A DNA stretch of 64,000 bases from Psococerastis gibbosa (lineage: Eukaryota; Arthropoda; Insecta; Psocodea; Psocidae), in assembly GCA_963971405.1 (NCBI GenBank), contig OZ020484.1, positions 42,988,770 to 43,052,769 on the forward strand, in the 5' to 3' direction. Shown here piece by piece: positions 36,944 through 48,753 of the stretch. The stretch's first letter is position 1, and each line of letters opens with the position of its first letter. The notes beneath the pieces were generated by a model. That model searched no databases. It was not told where the DNA came from and was given only the letters and a program-made list of their open reading frames with translations. The translations under genes were made by a program, and so were the position numbers.

Positions 36944-37796
36944 GTTGTCACTCCTGTAGTTTGCATAAGCAGTCTAGTTGGTAGATGCGTGGCATACTTT
37001 TATGAAAAAAGTTTGTTCTGATTCCACCCGAACCTCAAGACTTTTGGGGCCAAGAGTCAAAGAAGATCTTCTATCAATCCTCATGCCTCAACCTTCGATA
37101 ATTTATCTTTACTTACTTTACGTATGACGCACTGGTAATGCTTCTCTCATTTATAGATTCTTCTAATTGTTCTTCATTAAACCCCCTTAATTAACTGCCT
37201 GAATCCTCGATGGGCTGTCTTTATTTGCTCTATTCAAGTCACACTGATAAGGTTTCTCACCTCACTCTGGGTACCTACTGCCCGACCTGCGATAAAATGG
37301 CATTTGGAACACTTATAAAAATCGAATAAACTCGGCTTATGCAAGTTTTCGAAAGACCAATGCTATCCTATAGGTCAGGTAGTAATTGTTTGTGCTGATA
37401 ATATTGTGTACTGTATTCTGTTTTTGCCCCCTGAAACTCAACAAGTATGGGAAGGTTTTCCTCTTAAGAGCAGTTTGTCCGTTAAGCCCTTTAAAATTAA
37501 CCTAATGAATGCAGTAGTTGATTTAGGCCTAACTGTAATACACTGAAGTTACTCCTAGATAGATGTGTCTTCATCACTCAACTAGGATAGTTGTTTTTAA
37601 TAATAGTTGGGTTGCCACCCTGTTTGACTGGAATTTGAGATGGTAGACCGTGTCAGTTTTTGGTTGTTTCATTTCACTGACCAAGAAACGTGTTTTTGAT
37701 TTTCTCCTGGTTTACTGCGTACAGTAACTTAGACGAGTAATTAATATTGTTCCACTTATTGTCCTCAGGCTTGTTCCGCAGTAAACGTATTAATTA

Positions 37797-38410
37797 GGCG
37801 CGGTTTCCACCGACCGGCTAGGGCTAAATACAAATACGGTGACGTGGTAACAGACACTCAAGACTTAGGCGGGGTTTTTGTAGCCGGCCGCCTTACCAAG
37901 TTGAATCCAGCGGACCAGAGCAGGTTCAAAGATGCAGATAACTTGGTCGTGTGCACAGTGCCGGTAGGGAAACATGGTAGGACTTGTCCTGGTCACCTCC
38001 AAACTAATCGTGTGGCTTAACTGTGTTTCCCAAGTGGTTCGGAATCCACTATAATCAGGAGGTCCACTGTCCTATGGGCCCACACCGTGGCCTGGGACTG
38101 TGTCCACCGACCTCGCATTGCAGAATGCAAATGACATTGACGGAAATGTTTATTTTTCTTTTTATAGAAATCTATTAAAATGTTTGTAATTAACATATCC
38201 CATGACGCCATTTTTTAATTTTAGTTAGTTTGTTTGTGATTTTACTCTATGATCATTGATCAATTTTAACTATGGCATAGAGTAAAACAAACATTTCCGT
38301 CAATGCCACTTGCATTCTGCAATGCGAGGTCGGTGGAAACCCCGCCTAAGTCTTGAATGTCACGTCACCGTATTTGAATTTAGCCCTAGCCGGTCGGTGG
38401 AAACCGCGCC
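37797..38410. mobile_element. Harbinger-like palindromic MITE, copy A5, split by a family B repeat
   Basis: Ends GGCGCGGTTTCCACC and GGTGGAAACCGCGCC with perfect TTA on both sides. The left arm is interrupted at about 37878-38103 by a family B repeat. The AT-rich middle and right arm continue normally. Confidence 0.88.
37878..38103 (+). mobile_element. Family B repeat, copy B2, inside Harbinger-like MITE A5
   Basis: Starts GTAGCCGGCCGCCTTACC and ends GGCCTGGGACTGTG. Its 3' end differs from B1 and resembles B4. Exact borders are uncertain. Confidence 0.75.
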
Positions 38411-39919
38411 TTAGCCGAACTAGTGCCAGCTATGGGTCACACAACCAACTTATTTAGCCCCTGATGCGTAGTAGAAAATATCTGTATAGATTTTTATTTC
38501 GTCGTTAGAAACGGTTAAGAAACTTTTTTTTTTTTTAAATAAAATCCAATTTTACAGAAATATCTATCGTAATGAATTAAATGTCATGTAGTAGGAGAAA
38601 TGTTCCTTTTTTGTACTTTGATTCATAGCATTTAAGACTACGACCTGATATTCTCCGTGTCTATTTTGTTTTAAAAATCAAGTTCAATAACGTGGCAATC
38701 GGTGAAAGTGATGGTCACATAATGCGCATAAGTTACATCAAAATGTAGGTGGATATTTCATCTACTTTATGTCATCTCATTTATTGCTCGGTATATACGA
38801 TCGATATTTCCTGATATTTTATTTTCATATGCCCACACCTTTTTTCCCCTCCGGTTATATCTTAATATATGACCTGAAAGAAGAGAGAGATGAAAAGAGG
38901 AGAGAGCTCAAAATAACAGCTTATGCAGACCAGACAAAATGAGAACTAAGATGACTTTGCTGTTTACTAGGTAATCGCTGAATAGTAATGAAATGAGGTT
39001 AAAACAACATTAAATGAATTTGTTGGTTAATTAAGCATTGTATGCTACTTCCTTCCTATATTTTTGGTTTAGTTTTGCTTTGTTGAAACCAGTCGGGTTT
39101 CTCCCTGCAAGTGTTTTCCACATTTATGGATTTTTTTGGCAGTCTCTATCATATACAGTATACTGTATATACGCGATCATTGATTTCCAGCAAACATAGC
39201 AGCAGTAGCAAGATGCACAGTGTTCAGATTATTCACTTCGACAAGTTGCTGCCAGTCAGAGATTAGATAAAGAAGCACTTAGTTTCCACAAGCTATGCTG
39301 AGGACCTTCTTTTATAAGTTTTCGGCAGAGTGCAGTGTCTTCACTTCAGTTTAGCTGAGCTTCTGAATAATGTCTCATGGTCTCAGAGGCGAAGACGCGA
39401 AAATCTCTTATCTGTACCTGCTCGTGGTAAAGATGGAAGCGCGTGAGTTCGAGCCGGAATAAAACAGTATTTTCTGTGCAGAGCACTCTTTTGTCCTGGA
39501 TTTGGGAAACTGGGAATGCTGAGGAAGGGCAGAAGGCAGAAGTATAGTCATAATGACTGCCATTGTCATGACGATCTCTAGTCTTTAATAGAAGAGGCAT
39601 TTGAAGAGGAAGAAGAGTTCAAGCTATTACACAGACCACATTTAAGCACCATTTAATTTGGTCTTAACCTATTACAGTGGCACATATTTCCGTACCTGGA
39701 AAACTTCTTTCCATATGGCTGCCCAGCACATTGTTTCACACTCTACTGCGTCCATAACCTCTCAGTCTTGACGAGACAGGCTGTAAACTTGTACCTGACA
39801 AACTCGAAATTGATAATGGTGTTGAGTGATTTGGTATCCCCGCTATTCCGTGTTAGAAGTCTGCTGTTTTCACTGGTGAGTGATGTGGTTCGCACTTCAA
39901 CAGCACTGTCTGTCCTCGG
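38411..39919. other. Upstream region of the CUB protease
   Basis: Presumed promoter and 5' UTR of the protease. No clear TATA box or repeat was identified. A minus-strand 84-codon frame at 39346-39600 has no recognisable features. Confidence 0.4.
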
Positions 39920-40002
39920 ATGGATTGCAAAGTGTTTGTGATTGTCTGCAAGTTCATGCTGACACCTATGATGCTCGTTTTTATCGTCTTTCTTTACATC
40001 AT
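39920..40002 (+). CDS. CUB protease coding exon 1: signal peptide or signal anchor
   Basis: An 83-nt exon inferred from splice phase: it ends CAT|GTAAGT two bases into a codon, and exon 2 opens with the one base needed. It encodes [11 protein letters not shown], then [15 protein letters not shown], running on into IALSGIFG, a strongly hydrophobic leader. An in-frame TGA at 39881-39883 precedes the first Met. Later Mets (residues 13, 17, 18) are possible starts that would give a shorter signal peptide. Confidence 0.72.
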
Positions 40003-43000
40003 GTAAGTTTCATGAACATTACCTACATCTATATAATAGTATAACGTAGGCCTCCCTGCCTTTATAATAAGTACAGTATGCATAAGAAAACGTAAAAGAA
40101 CAGAAAGTTCTAAGAAAGCGTATAAAATACTAAGGAACAGAACAACTAAATTGATAAATTCAGCAAAGTTACAATCTGTGCACCAAAAATTTAAATAATT
40201 AAAAAACGACATTAATAACATTTAATTTCATATACAGTATAGAATAATTAGCCAGGGATCTCATTCCATGGCTTATTATTGTTAATTATTAATTTAAATT
40301 ATATTTTGCAGTGCCACTGCCCACAGATAGCTCGATAAGTCAGCAAAATGCGACAAATATACGTTTAGATTCAATGAAAAATAAAAATGTAATGACCTGT
40401 CATCAACAATGCTTACAATGCTTATGCCTTTGGCTGCCAACTTAGTTTGTAAACTAATGGGTCGTGGTGGTTGCCGCCAAGCATAGGATTATAGGAATGG
40501 GAATAACCTTACTTACTTACTAGCCAACGCCCACCCTTGGCATCTCGGCCATTTGGTGACGGGCTGATCAGTAGCGAGCGACGTGTGATTTTTTGGAACT
40601 CGTCTTCATTATTTTGTTGGCGTTTGGTCGATCGCCGGGCACGACGCGAGGTGTTCTGCGTCCACCCGGGGGTGTCCAAATAGGTCGCAAGCGCAGGAAT
40701 AGCGGACTCCAATGCGGTTGAGGTGTGCCGGAATAGGAAAAACCTGGCGAATTCCTTCGGATTCCTCTTTCCGTAGCTTTGCTAACCATGGTGGGAGGTA
40801 GCTTTGCTAACCATGGTGGGAGTCACCTTTTAATCATATTTCAACTAGGTTCTCACTCCCTTACTTCATCCCTTTTATAATCTATAATGGGCCTTAATTC
40901 CCGAAATCCACCCATATGGAAAATATAGGCAATTTTATTTATTCTTTCTGGTTGAAAACATAGTCTATTGGCGGCTATCGACCGGATCATTACGTTGCAG
41001 ACGAGGTTTGAAGATGTTTAAAGGTAGTTTAACTTTCAGCGAAGATTGCGAACGGGTAATCAGCCACAAAACGAAGCAATTTAAACCTGATTTGAGTGCC
41101 ATAAGTCACGCCATTCACTGCTTACCAACACCTAGGCTATTTTCTTTTGTAAAGTGTTATTAGTGCTGATTTCAGGGCAGGGCGGCTTACTGTAATATCA
41201 GATCTAATTTAAGGTATAGATTGATTTATTGCCAAAAGCTGAGCAATTTTAATAATAGGGATACAAAGCAGGCATGTATAACTTTTGGCGACGTGAGTAA
41301 TAAATGAAACTGTATTGCCGCAAACTAGAATAAAGAAGTTGATAGCTTTCTTTCACAATATAAAACAGGCTTTACAGGAAAAACACAGCAGGCTATTTAA
41401 TCAACATTGTTAAGGGGGGCTTGGAAATTTTTCATTGAATTCCAAAGCCTAATATTTTGTACAGACTTAGGTCTACAACGATGGTTACAATGCCTTTCGT
41501 TTAAATAATGTAATGAGATATTCGTAATGTTTCAGTGCTCTCTCCGGAATATTTGGCGTACAAGATGCAAAGCCATCGACTGACCTATCATCAGCAGCAG
41601 CCGAAGAAAACTCAGAAACTACCACAACTAGCTACGAATACTTACCTGAAAAGGGCAGCAGAAGTCAACGAAATCTACAAGACACCACTGACAATGCTAT
41701 CAAAACAGCGAACTTTATACCCTCTTTACCACAAAACCTTAGTTCAGATGGTGTCGAATTATTCTTTGAAGTCATCAAAATTCGTAAGAGGCAAAACAAT
41801 AGTTTGAATGCATTAAAGTCGGAGATCATCAATGAAGAAGAGTCTCTGTCAACCGAAAATCAAATTTTAGTTACGGAACTGACAACGGAAAGTGCTGCTT
41901 CGACGACTGAAAGTCTGGAAACCACAACTGTGGAGATGGTAACCAGTAGACCTGGATCAATGGTGAAGAACCTGGAGGCGACGGTAACAAACACAGCTGC
42001 AGATATTATGATCACGAGCGAACCGGAAATAATGATGAAGAATCTACAGACAAATACAATAGAGGAGGAAATACTTAATAAATCTTCGAAAATTCAGGAG
42101 ATGACGACTGCAGAGATGGTAACGAGCACACCTGGATTAATGGTGAATAACCTGGAGACAACTGTTACTAACGCAGCTGCAGATGTTATGACCACGAGCA
42201 CACCGGGAATGACGATGAAGAATCTAGAGATAATTAAAGCAGTGGAAGTGACAAATATACCAGATATACTTAGTAACTCTTCGAAAATTTTGGAGACGAC
42301 GCCAGAAGGCGCTGTGACGAGCATGCCAGAAATGATGGGCACGCCTGTACCTCTTGTAGGTACCCACCCAGGCAAGAAGAAACTTCAACTCGGAGATCCG
42401 CTAAAATTGCCAGTTCATGGATGTCCAAAATTTTGTCAGGCTGGAGAAAACAGCAATGAAATTGGGTCTTGCATGACTGTTGAAGAGTGCCATAAGAGGG
42501 GAGGAACATCGGCCGGTTCTTGTTGTGGACGCTTTTTTGTCTGCTGTAAAAGTGAGTAGAAACATTAACTTATCGTATAGGCACACTTCCGATCCTATGC
42601 CATGGTGGACGGCAAGCACAGACTTCCATTTGACGAAATGGGTCCCATAAACGCACCTTTCATTTGTTTTCTAATCGGAGAGAGTGTTGTAAAGCAAATA
42701 AACGGAACGTCTGTGGATTCCAGCCTTTGCCTACTTCTGGCAAGTCTACTAACTAGCCTATATGATACTTGAACCCTTCACCGACCTTGTGCCTCTTTTT
42801 CTAAACTGTTGCTGTGAGATTGTCCTGCAATCTTCCGCGCTCGCCCAAATAGTCTTCTTCCGTAACGTTATACCTTCCAAACTCAGCGTTGTCGACTTCA
42901 CTGCTTACCGGGCTTTACCGAAACGGGTTCAAGAATATGCTGTAGCCTACATGTGGTCCGTAATAGTCTAGTTAGTCTAGTAGAGGACTGGACTACGAAA

Positions 43001-46000
43001 TTGAATGTCGAGGCTCGAGGCTCTGCTTAAAGGTGGAAAAAATTGGCCCATACGCTAATCATGGGCACCTTACCTTCACCTGTAGGAAAAAAAAACATCC
43101 CAGATGGAACAGTGGTCGGGAGATAGGATCCCCGACCAGCCTTCATGCGTAGATCGTCAAGAAGGGCACGGCATTTAAGTTTTTTACATGTTCGAGACTA
43201 CTTGCTTATTATTTCAGTCGTGCATTACTGTGGGGATACCTCTTCAGAGCGTCTGGTGAACTTTCGCTCCGCAGACTACCCGGAGCCCAGCCGTGGCAGT
43301 ATGGCCTGTGATTTCGACTTGCTGATTGAGCAAGATGTCTGCGCGGTCCGGGTCGAGTTTGTCCACGCAAGGTTCCACGAAAAGATGGGGGGTATTTGTG
43401 ATGTCGATCAGGTGCTCATACTGAACTCTGTGGACGGCGCAACAAGCTCGCAGTGTGGCGACTTGACTGGATACGCTAGTAAGTGTTGCAAACGAAATAG
43501 ACCTAAATGAACCTAGAGAAATAAGCCTGCTTATACACTAAAAAGGCTCAGGAACGCCTGCTTTACATGCCATCTTAAAAAAAAGTGGGAGTTGAACCAC
43601 AGAACTACTCTACTGTCCTTACGTATAACTTATAAACAAGTAAAAACTATTTTTACTTTATATTATTTATTGAAAAACACAGCCGGTTTTGGAAGGTTAT
43701 CCCATCATCAGGCGTAACATGAAAACCTGATAATGTTTATACTGATAGTCTATATGTTTTTTTTTTTTGTTCACAGCAACTGTGGCGGTAACTCCAGGAC
43801 AAGAGAAACCGCTGAAAATCGTAGTGATTTCTCAAAACGACGGCTTTTACTTGTGGGACATGCGCTTGCGGCAAATCCAGTGCAGAGACCTGAGCCATTT
43901 CAAGAAGCCACTCGTGTGTGGCTCAAAAATTGCCCACGACCCAGCTGTTTCCTTCTACCAGCTTCTGGACCTGTGGAAGAACAAGCAGTGGCACACTTCT
44001 AGTCAGTATCCGGAGGACGTCTGGTGGAGGGAACCGGGACCGTCCTACAACCGATTTTACTATGGTAATAAGTGAGATTATAATTCTATACATAGGAAAG
44101 TTTCGCTTCACACCAAAACTGATTTTTTTAGGTTATGTTTTAGAGAGTATGTAAAGCAGGCTGTCCCGGTTGAGTTGAGTGTAATAGAGGGCTTTATACC
44201 CCTAACTCCGCTAACCCGATTGGCTTAGTAACAAAACAACAGCCTTACCATGTTGATTCCATTAGAACAGAGCATGTTTCAAACTGCGGCAAGCTTGGTA
44301 GTGTGCACAGCGTTGGCAGAGGAACATGGTGGGACATGATAACGCGCTTATAAGTATAAGTACGTGTCGAGTCCTGGTCACCTCCGATTTAATCGTGTGA
44401 CTTTACCATGTTTCCCAAGTGGTTCGGAATCCACTATAATCAGGAGGTCCACGCTGTCAGTCAACTCCCCTTTCCCCCGAGGTGAAAGAGTCTGCCCTTA
44501 GGGTGCCTCAAGGGAACAAACAGACTCACTCCCCCCGCCAGACAGGGTTGCTTAAGGCAGAAATGCTGAAAGCAGGCGTTGGAGACAACAATAACAACAG
44601 TAATAAAACAAAAATCATTATTTATTTAATTATTTATGAGAAGTTGTTAATTTCGGTTAGGCCCAGAATCATCATTTTTATTACATCCAGTCCCTCCACA
44701 TATGACTTCAGCACTTCTTTCTAAGGTCTCAATTTTGTTTGAACTCGGCCTCGTTGGTATTACTCTCCATTACTCTGTAGACTGATAATTTACCTGCTGG
44801 CGACGCTCTTTTTTTTTCATTTACCTGGTCATTAGAATTGGACGTTACTATTTTCTACGGCGCTTATTCCACCAACGTCAATAGTGATAATGTAGTTTTG
44901 GCGTGGTAGCAGACATTTTTAGTATGTCTTTAATGTCTGCTACCACGTCAAAATTACATTTAATATCACTATTGACGTTGGTGGAATAAGCGCCTAACGA
45001 GAGTAACGCATTGAACCAGAGTTCCATGTATGGGAGAGATAAGATGTTTGAGCGCGCCAAACATATCTTTTTAATACCACCCGCCGCATCACCTATGGCC
45101 AGCCATTGAAAAGTGAATGTCCCATCTCTTTTATATGGAACTCAACACTGGACCGTAGTCCGCAGTAGCTCGATTGCTTGATGTAAGGTTTTTACTTCTA
45201 TATTGTAGGTACCACTCGCAAGGCCCTGCTGCAAGGCCCACAAATTGAGGATTTAGCAGAAGACAGAATAATCGGTGGCAACGACGCGGACCTTCACGAG
45301 TTTCCCTGGCAAGTGGCTATTGTTCTCAAGCGAGTTTTCTTCTGTGGAGGATCGTTAATCAACGACGAGTATGTCCTGTCGGCTGCTCATTGCTTCCTTA
45401 CGTAAGTGCCATACCTTTGAAGTTACTTAATTACCTGACATTAGGAAAACCTATTGTTAGTATGCGAAAGTAGAAAGAACTTAGGGGAGAGGGGTACGTA
45501 GACCAGCAGGTATTGGGTTGCCATACCCTACACCATTTAGCATCCCAAAAAGAGGCTATTAGGAGCATACTGTATACGTGTGGTTGTCGCTACAAGCCCT
45601 GTATCTAACCACATTCCTTTCTGCTTATTCTGGAATTCCTGCGCTGTACAGTGGAAATACCAATACTACCAACAAAAAAAACCTTAGGGGAATGTCAAAG
45701 TTGGTCAAAGAAATTGTGATCGAGTTGTAGGGTTGCAACATAAAACAAAAAACAAAATAGAAAATGAGAAACAAATGGACCATTCAACAAGCAAGGTTGA
45801 CAACAGAATCACAGGCGCGGAAGTTCTGGGGCTTGACCTTGGGCCCCTGTTGAACGTACTAGCTGAATTGTCACTATGTTTTGCTTATTGCCAGAACTCC
45901 CCACTTAGTCTCAGTCTGCCGAATCGTTGATTGACTGAGCGGCGGATGCCCATCTTATCCGTCTGGGTCCATCAAATGTTCCTCAATTCCAATATGACAC

Positions 46001-48717
46001 CTCAACTCGACATTTCTTCCCAATGACGTGCACAGGTGCGCTGCATGGGTCGTACGTGTTAGGACGTGTTGAGTAGTGGTACGGACTCTGAATTCAGCCC
46101 TAAAGGAGCCGGCCGCTCAAAGCTGCAGATAACTTGGTCGTGTGCATAGTGCCGGTTGGGAAATATGGTAGGACTTGTCCTGGTCGCCTCCGAAGTAATT
46201 GCGTGACTTCACTCAGAGGCGGTCCCAGACCTCATAGAAGGGGGAGGCACTTGTCCCCCCAGTAGAAAGTTTTTTAAAAACAGGGCTGAAATGGTGAGGT
46301 TTTACGCACTTTGAGGGCAATAAGGCTGCTATATTACAAAGAATTAATACAATTGTGGACAAGGGGGGCCCGGGAGAAAATGTTTGAAATGCCTAAGGCT
46401 TTGAAGGCCTAAATGGTGAGGTTTTACGCATATTGAGAGTAATAAGGCTGATATATTACAAAGAATCAATATAATTGTGGACAAGGGGGTCTCCCCCGGG
46501 AGAAATATTTTGAAAAATAGGGCTGAAATAGTGAGGTTTTGCGCATTTTGAGTGCAGCAATCACTTAGATTTTAGAGGCAAAGAGTATAACTGCTGCCCA
46601 AAGGGGGGGGGGGGCAATTGCCCGCAGTGCTGGTCGCTGCGTCCGCCTCTGACTTCACTGTGTTTCCCAAGTGGTTCGGAATCCACTATAATCAGGAGGT
46701 CCACTGTCCTATGGGCCCACACCGTTGTCTGGGACTGTGTCCAACCATACTACTACTACAGCCCTAACGGTTGTTGGTTCAAGTTCTACACTTGCTACAT
46801 TTTCTGGCCATGCTTCGGGGGGTAAAGCAGTGGCTGGTGAGTGTAAGAAAGGGCTTATAGCCCTAACTCCGCTAGGTTGGTTTAGTAATAGAACTAAGTC
46901 TTTATTTATTTATTCACATCAATCAGACCAGGATGTTGGCCAACCATAAACGCTAGAAACTGTTAATTTTACCGGCACACTACCAAGCACATGAAATGAT
47001 AAACACATACAGGAGGGGGCAGTGTGACGTGAGGATGGAGGCAGTAAAATGTACACGAGCATGACAATCGATGGCGCCTTTATATTCCGGACACGCAAAG
47101 GCCTGAATTGCGAACTTCCTAGCAGTCATCAACCCCATAACTATTCATATGGCCAGCAAGAAACTAAAAAAAAAACACTTTATTCAGGACAACGGGCATC
47201 ACCTTGTCCTGTCTGGGTGGCAAAACTATGGGGTTTTTGTACAAAATCGAATGTAACAGTAAATTTACATTGTAGAAATGTAAAAAAATGTCACATACAC
47301 AAAATACTCCTCTATATTTTGATATTTGGCCTCTAGTAGTAGTAGTGTTCGTCGGGTTAATAACGACTTAGGCCTCATACTTGGGCCCATAGAGCGACCC
47401 CGACTTGACTGTCGTATGCCAGCCCATAGGACAGTGGACCTTCTGATTATAGTGGATTCCAAACCACTTGGGAAACACAGTCACACGATTAGTTCGGAGG
47501 TGACCAAGTCCTACCATGTTTCCCTACCGGCACTGTGCACACGACCAAGTTATTTGCAGCTTTGAACCTGTTCCTCTGGTCCGCTGGATTCAACTTGGTA
47601 TGGTGGCCGGCTATTTGGTCACTATCGAACACCGATTAACCACCAAATAATTTGCTATGGCAATCATTTTTATGAATACACGAATTGTTATTATTATTAT
47701 TATTATTAAGTACAGTTTTCGAACTCCTTCCTCCGGACGCCCTCACAATTCTTTTGTTTTTGCGCAAATCAAGTTTATGAATTGTGACCAATCGGTGTTA
47801 TAAGCAGGCACATAATTATCCTAAATCAAAATGTAGAGTAGTATTTTTGCTATGGGGTGTGATATTGAATGCATGAATGAATGAATGAATGAATATATTT
47901 TAGTACGATACAATGAGACAATATACAATATAACAACAATTTATAAAAATCACGCCACTGGGCAAATGCCCGAGTGTGGCCTACATCCGTTAACACAACG
48001 AAATAATCAGTAAAAGTTTGCTAGCTAGGCTACAATAAAATAGGTATACTCATGTTTAATTTTGTTTTTCGCACGTATAGTAGCATTGTATACAACTGTA
48101 TATTGTTATAAATCGACTTTACAAAGTATCAAATGTCAAAAACATCACGCTCTTTAACGACTTTAACATAATTAGATATTTCCTTTTTTATGATATATGG
48201 ACTTCCTGAACTTCGGCATATCAATTTATATATATTTCAAACAGCTCTACCAATGCTATTTCATACACTTTTTGCCTGTGTCCTAATGCGTATATATGAA
48301 GCCTATCCTACAATCCAAATGTTATTTGCTTTTCTATTGACAATTTGTCATACATTGTATCCAAGCGGGTAAGAAGGGCATCCGCAGCGTAAACAATGAA
48401 GCGGCAAAATGTTGTAACTGAAATTATAAATGAATGAATGAAAAACGTCTTCCAATTAGGCAAGCTTTAGCCCCGAAGGGCTAATCTACCTGTACCATCT
48501 AACGTATTTTGGTTTACAAATGATTTTTCAAATTATTATTATAACATTTTTTCCTGATAATTAAGGTGAAATTAAGCTTGGAAGTCCTCGCCATAAGCTA
48601 ATTACAGTCATATTAAAGCTATTCAAATTTCCAGGCCGAGTGCGCCGAACTTAATGCGTCAGTTCTGTTGTCAGTCCTGCCTACTGGATTGCACATTTCT
48701 TTTGTTCTTCAATGGCC

Positions 48718-48753
<36 letters not shown>

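Larger units (their letters stand above)
46059..46900 (+). mobile_element. SINE D, copy D5, interrupted by a family B repeat
   Basis: The head (GAGTAGTGGTACGGACTCTG) lies left of the B4 insertion. B-box-like GGTTCAAGTTC at about 46776 and the CTAACTCCGCTAGG body lie to its right. The split is explained by the 8-bp AGCCCTAA duplication. Confidence 0.78.

Noticed and set aside
41535..41807. 90-codon ORF at the start of protease exon 2
   Set aside because: The other frame is open across the whole exon, joins exon 1 in phase and continues into the repeats and cysteine motif.
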